Positions 45,726 to 58,911 of a stretch of 64,000 nucleotides of DNA are shown here, one piece after another (the first letter of the stretch is position 1; each line of letters opens with the position of its first letter). The translations under genes were made by a program, and so were the position numbers. A model generated the notes under the pieces. The model made no database searches. It saw only the letters and a list, made by a program, of their open reading frames with translations, and was not told the origin of the DNA. The DNA is from Mucor racemosus (taxonomy: Eukaryota; Mucoromycota; Mucoromycetes; Mucorales; Mucoraceae): the NCBI GenBank assembly GCA_027405735.1, contig JAPEHQ010000019.1, forward strand, positions 935,001 to 999,000, written 5' to 3'.

Positions 45726-48631
45726 CTATTATTTTGTGTCGAAGTCCTCGGAAGTCCCGGAAGTCCCCTACACTATTAGAACCCAGTATGCTAATAAGCT
45801 CACTTATTTGAGAAACAACCGTAAATAAGTGCACTTATTTACGGATCAAGTCCTCAGGGAAAAAATAATAAATTTATGTCAATACAATCATGGCAAGATC
45901 GACTTCATTTTGTAAAATGTTATGCTTAGACTTCAATATGATATTATGATACTTGTTGTATTTACAGTAAATTAAATGATGTTTATTTATTGAATATATA
46001 TGTATATATATAGAAATAATAATAAAATATAAAGAAATGCAAAGAAAGAACAGAAAAAGCTATTACAATGAGCCATCATTGACTCCAAAGATTTCAATTT
46101 TGTTATTCGCCAACCAATGCAACGAGTATCCTTTCTGTGATCTTCTTCGTTCTGCAATATTTACTGCAGTTTCTAAACTAATGTTCCTTTTCATGGCGTA
46201 ATCCTCGATTGTCTTGATGATAAGTTTTCTTCTATTGAAGAACTTCTTTTCCTTCTCTGCTCGTCTCCATCTTGTTCCAAACTTTTCTTCCAAATCTTGT
46301 ACCGCATATCCACCGCACAAACCATGTTTCCATTCTCTCCACAAGTCTTTGATGGACACAATTCCTCGACTCATTTGGTAATGTGGTACCTTTTCTGTAA
46401 CTTCAAGAGAATTTGATGATGATGAGGATAATGTTGGTGGTGGTGGATTGGAATTTGACATCAAGTTTTGTTGTGGTTTTGTGGTTGCTGAAATGTGAGA
46501 TTGGCCATTTTGTAAATCTGGTAAGTTCACGCTGAGGTTTATACTTGCTTGACCTGTAATTAGACGGGTTATATAATCATTAGTTGTTTCTTGAGTAGTG
46601 AGATGATCATTCAATTTTGAAGAAAGGTCATTATGCATTATGCGTATCTTTTCCTCTAAAATTGGAACACAACGTTGGAGCAAAATGTTTGCAGGGTCAT
46701 TGTTATCTTTCATGATCACTGTCATGCGTCTTTGAAGAAGATTTATTAGTTTATACTATATAAAACACAAACAAGTGCTTACTCTTTATATTCTAAAAAC
46801 ATAGGATTAGAAAACAATTCATTTTGCCATAATGGATGATTGGGGAATTTCTCCATCATCACAATTGAATCTTGAATAATAATTTTTCTCAACATAAAAA
46901 ACAGTTGAAAGCAAGCTTTTGCAGCCACGGTAACTTCCATAGGGTCACCATTATTCTTACCAACATTCTTAGCTAGTAATCGATCGTTCCATTCATCCAG
47001 TAGGGGAAAAATCAACTTGGTCAAATCTTCAGGAGGATCCAGTGAGGCCCTGGGAATGTAAAATTGTCCTTGCTGAATAGTAAAACCCGCCATTGCACGC
47101 ATTGCTTCCCTGGGCAAACCAGTAAGGTAAGCACCATTCATTGTTGTATTATTCCAACGACCGAGACGACGAATTTGGTCTTCGTGAACACCAGCAAGAT
47201 CAGCCATCCTCGCAGAAGAGCCACGGTTTATATGTGTTTTTGTTTTAGAGAAAATTTTTGCTCCATCTAATCCTCTTATAACGGCATCACGATGGCTGTT
47301 GTAGCTCCAGATTTTCTTTAAATCCTGGTTATCAGATTTAAAAAGCTTTATAAAATACCAATTATGAGAAGTAGTGAAGTCGGGAAACGGCTCATTCTCA
47401 ACATGAAAACGCCAAAACAAATATAGGCCAAGAGACATTATAGGGCAAATTTCAACGCGAGTGTTACGGATGCAGCCACCAAGTTCCAAGCGGTTATTTT
47501 TGTTTGTTTTTCCCTGTCGCAACACCATCACCAGAGCAGGACATTCTATGTCAGGCCTGATACTCTCATTATCTAAATTAACTGTTTGAAAATCTGTCAA
47601 TTCAGCATGCCTGATAGATTGTCCTCGTAGTAGAAAATAATGGGAGAAAAGAAATGCGGCAGCATCTCTCAAGTTTTCTCCATGATTTCTTTGGCTATTC
47701 AAATAGAACTGTATGACATTTGCTACTTTATCTAATGAAGTATAACCATCGGCAAGTGTTCCTTCTCCACGATCTTCGCAATTAGATCTCTTGGTCTGGA
47801 ATTCTCGTTCTTTAGCACTTTTCAATACGCTTGCAATTACTTTTCTTGGATTTTTATTACAATTTATTTTCTTTATAACTTGTGTCTTGTATAGATCTGT
47901 AATTGCTGCTATGTATTGTTCGACAGTTGAAAATTTGATTCTTTGAGCTGCTTTTGTTTTCGTCTTTCTGCGAGAGAAACGATTTAAAACCTGGGATAAT
48001 AAGGGCGTACAAGACAGTTAGTATCAAAAGCTAAATTCATTAGCAATATTCTTTGCTTTCACCTCCTTGTGTAGAAAATAATTTAATTTTTCCCCAGAAA
48101 CAATTCCTCTTTGCAATTTATCTTCATGTACAAAGGTTTTCTCTGCCCATGTAAGAAACTCTTTGGCTTTCGCTGAATATGCTTTTTTAGTGTTCATGGG
48201 TCTATTATCTTGAGCTTGTTCAGCAGTAATTTCAAGACTCCTTGCCATGTCATATATTACATTGGAACCATCATTTTGGTTGTTGTCAACCATATCAGTA
48301 TTGACCGTATCAATATCATTAGTGACAATCATATTGATCATATCAATATCATTATCAATCAAGGTAGAAGATGAAGCGGACATTCTACTATTAATAGATG
48401 CAGTTGCAGTTTTCTTAGTCATTGTATAAGTGGATTATTCTTTTTCAAATGGTTTGTTTATTATTTATTTGTTAAAATTAAGAATATTCTCTTCGATGAC
48501 AGCTCTCAGTAATATTTATTTGTGAAACATTTCATGCAGAAAGCTGATCATAAGACATTTATTGATTTGAAGTCCCTCATTAGGGTGGGACTTGAGTCCG
48601 GGACTCAGTATGCGAACTTGAAGATAAGTCC
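45726..48631 (-). mobile_element. Crypton element, unit 2 of tandem pair
   Basis: Exact-length repeat of unit 1 (offset 2,906). All frames on both strands translate identically to unit 1 where compared. It ends at CTATTATTTGG followed by flanking repeat sequence. Confidence 0.85.
46063..48422 (-). CDS. Crypton tyrosine recombinase (unit 2)
   Basis: Exons 48063-48422, 46783-47990 and 46063-46729 encode the same 744 residues as unit 1 with no differences seen. Catalytic and DNA-binding features are as described for 43157-45516. Two identical complete genes in direct repeat imply a very recent event. Confidence 0.9.
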
Positions 48632-48641
48632 CTATTATTTG

Positions 48642-50000
48642 GATTATCTCGACGAAAAATATTGGTTTTTCGCTGAAATAAAAAATGTAGAGTAGCTTTA
48701 AATTAGATCTATCTTAAGAATACAAAAAAACAATACCTATATTTCGAATGTCAACTTTTACAGTCAATTTTAGGGAAATGTCAAGTCAATGGGCTCATAG
48801 TCTAATAATAAACTTTTATTTTAAAGCCTATATCAATAGAATGGTACTAATAGGAAAAATGATGCGAACATTGGTATTTAAAGTAACAATAACAATTAAT
48901 AAAAATGCAAGAAGATTTGAAACATTTTCAGTACCAACGCAATTTTTCATGTTGTGTTGATATCTTTTATTTAATGTACTACAGCCTCAAAAAGTTGGTA
49001 AATATATCGATGATTAAAATATTAATGCATGGATTGCTGTTTTTACGAATAAACCATTTTATGAAGATGTGTATTCTCAGTTTGTAACTTTTTAACATTG
49101 AACATTATATATATATATATTTTGCTAACTGTTGTCATTTTCGATAAATAATATGAAATGATCTTTTGTAATATGGCTAGCAACGCTTCTTTATCGACTC
49201 TAATATAGGGTACTGTAAAACTTATTCAACTATGTATCTTATGTGTTATCAAGCATCGTGAGCTTTCTCTAGCTGTTTTTGATCTGAAATCATCCGACTG
49301 AATGTTTTACCGCTTACTATGATAGTCAAAAGACTATCTATAACAACAGACTAGGATTCTTACAAATACAAAATTTAAAATAAAATAGTAATGAAGTGTC
49401 CAAAAAATTATATACCATGTGCACTATTTGTTGTACAGGCCAAGCCGCAACAATGAATAAATTCTGTAAAAACTTGATTTCTTTTTAAAAGGTCAATATA
49501 CCGTAAATTCATGCTCGCCTTGCAAATCTTGCTACACGATTTTATTATGTCCTTGAACCAAATTTAATTTAGCAGCTAACTTTACGAAAAATGTGCAACA
49601 TATACAGCTTACTCTCATATTTTTGTCTATACTATTTACTAAACATCATTTTACTTTTGTAAGAGTTAATTTTAGCACCCAAAAGCATGATTTTGCAATA
49701 AAAGCGTATTTAAATATTAATGTTCTATGAGCGCTACACTCGAAAACGTACCATGCTGATTTGTTATTTACAGCAGAAATTTGTTTGTATTCGTTCCAGC
49801 GCAAAAGACCTTTCAGGCCCAATTTAACGAGTTATCTCATTTGAACCCGTTTGCGTATATTCGAATCACCAATATATAATTTAATCAAGTCGTTTAATAA
49901 AAATATAATAAAAAAAGGAGGCAATGTAGGCAAAATATTTCGTATATATATATATATACAGGTGAGTGGGGAATATCTATTTACTCATTTCTTAATGAGA
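48642..50000. other. Intergenic, no supported gene
   Basis: AT-rich. The first 80 bases or so continue the dispersed repeat split by the Cryptons. (TA)n runs at 49108-49121 and 49945-49958. Short open frames lack any family feature. Confidence 0.4.
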
Positions 50001-52190
50001 TTATTTTGTAGTTACTGTTTGTACGTAATTTAATGGTTTCTCTGTGATAGTGATATTGGGAGCATTATCTTTGACTTGTTCAATGATTGATTCATTATCC
50101 TTCTCATCTAGCAAAATATGTCAGTCAACTTCAAGTGAAATAACCAGGATATCATCATTATTTGAACTAACCTAAAGCTGAATCTATCTCTTGAACCTCG
50201 ATCTCTTCTTGCTCAGGGTCTACATTTTCAAGAACATATCCTTTGAGCTGTGTTGAACAGAGAAACGCTAATGCACCAATACAAACAGCAACTATACCTA
50301 GAATATACATGGCTTCATCGTATGCTTGTGCTACACCATTATACTGCTCTTCTGGCAAGGCCAAGATTTTGGGAATGCTTTTTGTAATTGTCAAGGCATT
50401 ATATTCTCCTGGCACGTATTTGTGAATTAAACCTGGTAATACAGAGTTCCACACAGCACCAGCGATTGTTGATCCTATGCTACCAGCAACAGCTACACCT
50501 ACTTCGAATAATGCTGTAACAATAGCGACATCTAGAATAAAAAGATGATTAAATAAATGCAAATGTTTACTAGGGTCGTAAATTATATTTACCTTTGCGA
50601 GGAACTGAACCTTGAATACCAACAAGAACAGGATAGTTGAGAAAAGCAGAAGAAGCACCAAAAATAATTTGCGCCATAACAATGAATACATCCGGTGAGC
50701 TCATTTTTCTTGCGGGTATCATGAGTCCTGGGCCTAGAACAGCCAAACAAGCCCCAACCCAAACAAATGGACGCCATCTGCGAGTGCGACGAATAAAATA
50801 ACCAATAAAGATTGGCAAGATAACATTGGCACAATTTTCACCACGCTCCAAATACGATGCAATTAGAGGTGTCACTCGTCGAGTAACTTGCAAATAACTT
50901 AGGAAATATTGGAGATCCATCATATTGTTAATAGTCCAGATCATAAACAAGGTCAATGTTCCCCAGATTGGGTTTTTAGACTCCCAATGTTGCAGTGGAA
51001 AAATCGGCTTTACGGCAATTTTCCACTCCCAAAAACCAAACAACAACCAAGTAACACCACCACTAGCCAAACAGCCAATAACACTACCTAATTGTTTGTG
51101 ATTTTGTGTTAATTGATGTCTTTAAGGTCTTTGTATTTGACTTACTACTGCCCCATCCGCCCCACGATGTAGCCAAGATAAGCGGTAAAAGGATAAGGAA
51201 TAAACCTGCAATAAGCAATATACTTCCCACAAGATCAATTTCACCTACAAACCAGATTATTTTCTCATATAAACTTTCTTTCTTTGTTTCAGATGTTGCT
51301 TTGATATATTTTTTAGAACCCTTTCTCAAAAGACCAGATTTACTTGCTTTAAATTGTAGGTTCCAAAGAACAGTAAGAAGGGGAACACTTGCAACAAAAA
51401 TGACAATACAAATATGACCATAGCCCCATCTCCATTGACCAGAATTGATAAACTTTTGTGCGGCAAGCGCACCGGCAAAAAGGTTGATAATAATTGGAAA
51501 GTTATAAACGGCTAAAATTAGAGTTCGATTAACCAAATCAACGGAATCTGATATGGGTAAAAGAATAATTTTTTTTAAATCAGATAATGATCACAAAGCA
51601 AACAGATGATGTTCGAATAAATACCTCCAATCAAGATAGGGCCCAAAATGTATATACCCGAGTATCCGAAAGAATAAATGACTTGCCCACCCTTTGAAAG
51701 AAAGTTGACATGTTAGTCTATTAAGAAATATACATTTAATGAATATTTTTACATACAATTAACATGTTATAATTGGTTGAACAGGCCATTATAATAAAAG
51801 AGGTGATAAACATAAGCACAGCGAATGTATAGACTGCAGCTCTTCCAGTAATATCAGATATTTTAGAGTACATGGGCTGCAATGCGGTTTGTAAAATACT
51901 GAGAACAGTTCCCAGGATACCAGAGATATTGTTGGATTGAAACAAACTAGATACAGTGGAAGTAATTGTATTTGTGATATTTTTCTCCCATGATATAACC
52001 CAAGACATTAGCAGCAAACTAATCAAGTACAGAAATGTCAATATTTGTAGTTAATGTTGTATTTAATTGACAGGTACCCTGTGAACATGATAATTTTGTC
52101 AAGTTTTGTTGTAACAAGGTTTGAAGCTTGCGCAATTCTAATGCCTTTAGAGATGTTAGAATCAATAGGCCTATTGATCTTTTCATTCAT
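50001..52190 (-). CDS. MFS siderophore-iron transporter-like protein
   Basis: Seven exons: 52078-52190, 51757-52018, 51625-51691, 51146-51547, 50593-51087, 50172-50531 and 50001-50107, phase-consistent, for 601 residues. About 14 hydrophobic helices. The cytoplasmic loop after helix 2 reads MYSKISDITGR, the MFS motif. Long Trp-rich segments, a GGWGSS patch and an extended acidic C-terminal tail follow the layout of the fungal ARN/SIT/Mir siderophore family of about 600 residues. Expected role: proton-coupled uptake of ferric siderophores at the plasma membrane or in endosomes. Substrate is unknown. The last exon (EKDNESIIEQ onwards) is needed because GTTAGT follows TTAG at 50172; ending at the in-frame stop at 50167 is the alternative. 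Start ATG 52190 precedes a short hydrophilic N-terminus. Confidence 0.75.
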
Positions 52191-52886
52191 ATTTCAGATT
52201 TCGATTGACAATTAAAAAAGACGATAAAAATCGAGATTGAATTCATTTAAATACCCAAATAGCGTAAAATTATACAAAACAGGATAATAGGATATTGAAA
52301 TTTGAATTTAAACAAAGCATATCTCTGGAATTTCTGCAATGTGATATTAATTAGTAGTACCTGCAGACGCCTCATATTTTGCATGCAATTGACAAAGCAT
52401 ACAGTATTGTATATTTGTTATTAATCCGAGAATTCGCTTGGTCAATTGCATGGAATACACACAATTTCAATAAAATGAGATCGAGGCATTATATGCTCTC
52501 GACCTGAATCTGATTAAAAGTAAAAACTAGATCTGATATGATCAATAATCATTATTTATTATTTATTATCATCGGAAGTGATGACCAATAATCACCTTGT
52601 ATTCCTCCTTTTATCCATAAAATATCTCAGATCTAAGGGTTTATTTAGTCTTGGCACAGATACAGAATTTCTGTTTTTTTCTGGGATATTCAAATACAGT
52701 ATTTTCAGTTACATCCAAGAAGATTATAAATTTTTTTAGACTAATAGAGAATTATATTTTATTTTTGGAAAGTCTTTCAAGCAAGTAGACCATTTGGTTT
52801 TCCAACTGACAGTGGAAATACAGTAATTTATCTTTTTGTTTTATTTAGTAATTATTACCCTTTAGTAAAATACACAAGTCAATTAC
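52191..52886. other. Intergenic with short MITE-like segment
   Basis: No gene. The piece at 52697-52823 looks like a small transposon derivative, described separately. Confidence 0.4.
52697..52823. mobile_element. 127-bp MITE-like remnant with ends resembling the Fanzor element
   Basis: Flanked by TA. The left end reads CAGTATTTTCAGTTAC; the right end on the minus strand reads CTGTATTTCCACTGTCAGTT. It contains GACTAATAGAGAATTATATT, like one unit of the Fanzor subterminal repeat. Short and degenerate, so tentative. Confidence 0.3.
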
Positions 52887-53428
52887 TATCATTGAAAGCA
52901 TTACTTTCCTAATCAGTAGATACATATTGGCTTTGGTACTGCTCATTCAACATGCTAATGGCTTCATTTACTCTTTCCTTAATTCTCTCTTCTCTTTCGG
53001 TGGCTTGCCAATTCTCTCCTGAATTTGAAGATGCCGATATGGTACTGGCAGTGCTGCTATCCGAATCAGAGTCATATATAAATGAGTCATTTGGAGCCAT
53101 GAAATTCAAATTATCTTCATGAATGACTTGGAGAATGGTTTCAATAGTGTCAATGTTCTTCACTATGGTTCTCTATTGTTATTTTAACATAAGAATGAGC
53201 CTTTTAAAAGAAAAGCTATACAAGTTGTCTTTACCATTAATGATATGACTACTGATATGAAATCTGCAATAGCTCCACCACTTCTTTCTGAAGCAGGAAT
53301 GCTAACTTCTTTTAAAGTTGTATGCACAATGGTGTTATCGATGACTTTTGTGGTAGTGATTAATAAATTTAACTTGTTGAAGCGACATGAAGTTGATGAC
53401 AAGTGCTCTAATGCATTTGAATAGTGAA
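52887..53428 (-). repeat. Inverted duplication, parental half
   Basis: 542 bp pairing with 56472-57013 (sum 109900). Covers the last exons of the unknown gene, including an intron. Confidence 0.85.
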
Positions 53429-55306
53429 GAATTGATCTCCAATAAACTAACGATTTTTCCCGGAGCTTTCGTGTTTTTTTTATATCTTTGGTTGATTCGT
53501 TTTCCGTGGGTTTATCTTCACAAATCAAGACATCATTGATACCAGTAACGGAGGTGTTGCAAAAAATGAAATCTAGCTTCACATTTGGCTCATCTTCCTT
53601 TATCAAACCTAGTTCCTTTAACGATTTTATTATTCTTGAATGACATTCGGATCTAAAAGAAATTATCAACATAAAAAAACTATATAGTAATAATATAATA
53701 AAATACCTTTTAGTCATGTATCCCTCTTCTGACGCGAATATGTAATCAAAAAGGTCACCGTATACCATTACACGAAACCAATCCTCATTATGGTCATGAT
53801 TTTCTAAAAGATTATCATTATATAAATAACATCTTAAAAAAAGTGAACGAAAGATTAATAATAATGCAAGTTATTAAATAATTATATACAGTCGTGATTC
53901 GATTTAGTGGACTCATAAATAACGAATTTTCGATTTAATGGACAGTTTGAAATCTCCCGTTTTTTTTTAATAATTTTACTGCCTAAATCCACTGAATCGA
54001 TTCAGTGGATAGTGGACAATTTCGTTTCTACCAGTCCACTATATTAGTAAAATATAAATACTATTGGATAAAACTGTATTTAGCCGGCAATAGCTTGATC
54101 TGGTAGCCATGAAAATAGAAGAAATATGGAGAGTAACTAAATCACGTGCCTAATTTACCTCAGTCTTTTATTAAATTTCTTGTTATCCACTGTTCAATTC
54201 AGTTGCTCGAATATGAAAAGTTTTTATTAAAAATATTATTTAATACTATAAACTAGTAACGCCTTTATATTCTCATTTTTTGATCCAATATTAAGGAAAA
54301 TGATTTATTCGATTTAGTGGAAAATTCGATTTAGTGGAAAATTCGATTTAGTGGACACTTTTCTCCCTCCCAACGATTCCACTAAATCGAATCACGACTG
54401 TACTTACAACTTCTGCACAGCTTGCTTTATATATGGAAGGGCTGAGCCTTTGGTAAATGGATCGATATCTTTTATTGCGGCATACAAACCCTCTTTATTC
54501 CTGCACTGGGCAATCTTCTTTAAGATATAATACTCTTCCTTTTTCAATAGATACGGTAGATTTAAGCCATAAATCTTCTTCAAAGCTTTGATGTCACTTG
54601 CGAATTTTTTTGGTATGGATGCTTTTCTTGTCAAATCTAAAACGCCTTCAGTGCCACTAAATAAAATTTTGTTGGTTTTAACTTAGTTAAATGATGCTAT
54701 ATTCGTATTTACTAAAATTCTGTCAACTTTTTTAGCTGTTCTGTTCTACCAAGTGTTTTAAGCTCCTTCTTGTGTAAAGCTTTTCTCTTTTTCTGTCTAG
54801 GTGATTCATGTTCTTCAGGTACTTCTGTTCTGTCCACAGTATTGGTATCATTTGCCAAGCTAGTTTTTGCATCTTTATAACCTTGCTCCAATATGTCGTC
54901 TCTAACAGAAGTCCTTAGCTGATTTTCAATATGTCGCCTTTGCTCTGCAACGTTGTTGTTAATGATCATGCTCACAGGTCTCGAATTGATCACTGCAAAC
55001 GTCTTCGTTGCTAAATGGGTCGCTTTTGTTACAGCTTTGACTGAATTTTTGTTACTATTGCACTTTGAGTCCTAAAATTCCGTCAAGCTTTGTAAAAGGA
55101 TTTCTTTTGTCTTTTCTTCATCGTGAAAGCTAAAGCTATGGTTCAAACTTTCAATTAATTTCATATTGCTCCATTCTTTAAATAAGCACGAATTTAAAAC
55201 TTGAGCGATGTCAGCATAAGAAGCTAAAATAAAAAAAAATCAATAAATATAAAAAATAGCGTTATGGATACTTACCTTCATACAGCAGAGGTTTAATATT
55301 GTTCAT
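52909..55306 (-). pseudogene. Unknown repeated-family gene, probably broken
   Basis: Start ATG 55306 (first exon 55276-55306), then 55223 onwards through several exons to the stop at 52909. Segments include a basic stretch (RQKKRKALHKKELK) and DLFDYIFASEEGYMTKR. A domain around DVLICEDKP follows, where D...E-x-K is reminiscent of PD-(D/E)XK nucleases (weak inference). The end is acidic, Ser-rich and helical, finishing YQSQYVSTD. One in-frame TAG at 55072-55074 interrupts the second exon, so the gene is probably inactive unless that codon is spliced or misread. The intron 53833-54407 is lengthened by a MITE. Family not recognised; it may belong to a multicopy fungal family. Confidence 0.5.
53889..54400. 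mobile_element. 512-bp MITE, Tc1/pogo-like, inside an intron
   Basis: Inverted ends CAGTCGTGATTCGATTTAGT and their complement, TA duplication at 53887-53888 and 54401-54402. The interior repeats GATTTAGTGGA several times (three in tandem at about 54308-54358). No coding capacity. Confidence 0.85.
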
Positions 55307-56263
55307 TATATTTTTTTAAACGTAAAACTTTAAAGAATGAATTACTTACTTGACAGAAAAAAGGAGCTTGATCACTTCCCTCAAAGAAACTGCCAGTTCA
55401 TGCACATAAACATTTCAAAGAGCGCATAAAGTTACCGCCCGAATTAATGATGACGCAATTTAGGTAGTGGGCATCATCATTTTTTACCTTGGGATAATTT
55501 AAGGAGGTGCAACGTTGTATTTTTATTCGTTTTCTTTTTTTTTATAACAGCTCTTAATTCAAATGTTTATGTAATTATTGAGGTAAATTCACTGCATAAT
55601 TTGTCAAATTGATTATGTTATTATTGATACTTCAAATAATAGGATCAATAATGCATTTGCAGTAGCTAAATTTTGGAATTAAAGATTGTATAAATCAGTA
55701 TTTTTCAACATGAATCATGAAGTTCTCTCACCTTTGCAGGTTGTAAGCCTATGGCCGTGTTTCATGGGCCTCTCACTGTACGGGCTGTTTCTTTTTTGCT
55801 GCCAACCTTCTTGGGGTATGACTTTTTATACCTGGGAGGATAGCAACGGCATTCTTGAGCGAATATTTAAACTTCATGATTTATTGTTTTTTACTTATTT
55901 TACTTTGAACGGCTTATTAGTTTTTTTTTAAAAAAAATAGACTATCAACAACTGAATAGAATTATGTTGGCTATGAATGATCAAATAAAACTGTGATGTA
56001 TTATATAATCTTAATTTTGAACTGCAAAATGCAATAATAAATCCATATTTCCTTTAACCGAGCATTTGATGAGAAACAAAAGCGTAATATACTTGTCCCA
56101 AGCCCTTTAGTTTAAAATAAAACTCTAGTCAAAAACGCAAAATAAAGGTTTTGTTAGTGGGGAGAGTTTTAATTAAAGTCATCTATTTGAATTTCTGAAA
56201 ACTAAGCATTCTAACCATTGAAAAAACACTAAAACTCCATGAAAGACCTTTATCATATTAGAT

Positions 56264-56300
<37 letters not shown>

Positions 56301-56471
56301 ACAACCGGTTTTTATCACAACCCTTACTCTTAAATGGATCATCATTATTTAACGAACGGCTTTCAGGTTATACCTGTATAATAGTGGTTTTACTGGAGCC
56401 TTTTCAAAGCTGTCGGCATGCAATGCACTATTCGCCATTCTTTTTTAAATACCCTTCTTTGATATCATTCC
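55307..56471. other. Intergenic between inverted duplicates
   Basis: No supported gene. A T run of about 32 at 56268-56299. The open frame at about 55709-55931 (Trp-rich, SLWPCFMGLSLYG) has no family support. Confidence 0.4.
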
Positions 56472-57013
56472 TTCACTATTCAAATGCATTAGAGCACTTG
56501 TCATCAACTTCATGTCGCTTCAACAAGTTAAATTTATTAATCACTACCACAAAAGTCATCGATAACACCATTGTGCATACAACTTTAAAAGAAGTTAGCA
56601 TTCCTGCTTCAGAAAGAAGTGGTGGAGCTATTGCAGATTTCATATCAGTAGTCATATCATTAATGGTAAAGACAACTTGTATAGCTTTTCTTTTAAAAGG
56701 CTCATTCTTATGTTAAAATAACAATAGAGAACCATAGTGAAGAACATTGACACTATTGAAACCATTCTCCAAGTCATTCATGAAGATAATTTGAATTTCA
56801 TGGCTCCAAATGACTCATTTATATATGACTCTGATTCGGATAGCAGCACTGCCAGTACCATATCGGCATCTTCAAATTCAGGAGAGAATTGGCAAGCCAC
56901 CGAAAGAGAAGAGAGAATTAAGGAAAGAGTAAATGAAGCCATTAGCATGTTGAATGAGCAGTACCAAAGCCAATATGTATCTACTGATTAGGAAAGTAAT
57001 GCTTTCAATGATA
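56472..57013 (+). pseudogene. Inverted partial copy of the unknown gene (3' end only)
   Basis: Reads the same residues as 52887-53428 (from HYSNALEHLSSTS through YQSQYVSTD), with the same intron retained. It starts mid-exon and lacks a promoter and the first three quarters of the gene. DNA-level duplication rather than a retrocopy. Confidence 0.8.
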
Positions 57014-57311
57014 AGAATTGACTTACTGTGATAAATTTTAAAAGGTCAACTTCTAGTTTTATTGAGTTTTAATTGTTGTGTACTTTATATGAAACACCAA
57101 CTTAGTTTTGACCAAGGTATAATATGTAAATAGTTACAGCACTATTGTGGTATAATCAATAATGTTTTCAATGCATAAATTTGTATTAGAGGCTATGAGC
57201 TATCGCTATACTTAAATTTCAAATGTGGTTTTTAAAAATATCTTACTATAATTACTTGGTTTTCTTCTTCTAATGCTTGCTTTATATTTCGAGGTTTCAA
57301 CGTGTTATGGA

Positions 57312-57342
<31 letters not shown>

Positions 57343-58591
57343 GAAATCAGAAAATGCCATGTTATAGAACATTAAAAAATAAAGTAAATTTTTGGCGCTC
57401 TAAAAACATAAAAATGTAAAAATTACAGAATCTTAAGTAGCCTTAATCAATGCAAGAAAAAACAACCATTAAGTTTTTTCTATATCACATTTCTTGGTGA
57501 CATACGATACGAGAGATGTCTAGCTCTCATATACACTATCCAGCATAATTTTTGCTACATTTTTGATGGAGTGATGATATATTATATCCACAAAATTACT
57601 TTTGGAAATATCTGAATGATGACAGTCAGTGCTCAGTGCCCACTAAATCAAGCAACATTGTCGAGAACAGCGTGCATGGATCGACTAGTAATATTGCTCA
57701 CAATTATGTTAGACGTATTGTGGGTCTTTTGGTTGCATTATCCAGCTTTATGGTGTTAATTACAATTTTTACGCTGTAAAGTGTTATACATAGCTTTCTG
57801 GCTAGCCCATAAGTGGGAATTCTGTTCATTTGCATCAACCCTCAATAAATATGTGCTAAAAGTTTAAATTTTGGATAGAGTTATAGCTGTAATATATTAT
57901 ACTTTGAAGTTTTCATCCAATTTGGATCCATATTCTGTGAGAAATGGCGAACTTACTGACCGTAATAATAGGTGCAAATGACAGATAACCAACTTGTTAT
58001 TCAAACTTACCGAATGCACGATGATCTATGAATACTGAAATCTGACACACTTGCACTACCTATTTATACCCGTATCTATGTAAAGTGGAAGCTTACTTGG
58101 ATCAGTATTCATAGAAATTGTTTTCCATAAAAGTGCGCAGTAAGCAGTAGGTGCACTTTGAAAATGATTTTCTCGACACACAGTAGGTTATGAAAGTTGC
58201 ATTTTGAGATCAGTGCGTCAAAGATGTGTTCCTACTCTCTTATATAAATTTGGAGGTTATTAGGATTGAAATTCGTTGAGATGGAGTTTTCATCGTCCAG
58301 TTTTTACGGTTGTAAAAAATAATTTTCGGATGGTTTTCAGATAGTTTTCGATTATTTTTTTTTTACTTAATGTTGACTCTAATCTCTAATTACATCAAAT
58401 CTTTAAAGTCAATGTGCCTCCATCTATGGGCCATTGATATCTATCCGAAAATAGAAGAGTTAATATCAGAATATAAGCGCACTCGCCTAACATTGTTGGC
58501 CTAACAATGACCTAAAATTGATTATAAAAAATTGAGCATTTAAATTAAGGTGTCAATTTTTTGTATTCACAAGATAGATCCAATCCAAAGC

Positions 58592-58700
58592 TACTCTACA
58601 TTTTTTGTTTCAACGAAAAATATTGATTTTTTGTCGAGATAATCAAAATAATAGGGACATATTATAGCTTAACCCTATGGTAACTGGGTTTCAAAATTGA
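58592..58700 (-). repeat. Crypton-free homologue of the Crypton insertion site
   Basis: On the minus strand it reads AGGGTTAAGCTATAATATG, then CTATTATTTTG (58644-58654), then GATTATCTCGAC. It joins without interruption the two sequences that flank the Crypton pair. Confidence 0.75.
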
Positions 58701-58911
58701 TTTTTGTTGCAAACCAGACCTTTCGGCCCTTAAAATATTATCCCCAACATGAATTCATTTCCTTTTCAATCCTTAAAACAGTAATACAATAACAATCTTT
58801 TTCTATAAATACAGTATGCCACCAAAATATGATATTAAATAAAAAGTAGCTCTTTTCTTATTTAAAATCTCAATCCCTTATACATTAGTATCTTTTACTT
58901 GTTTATAATCT

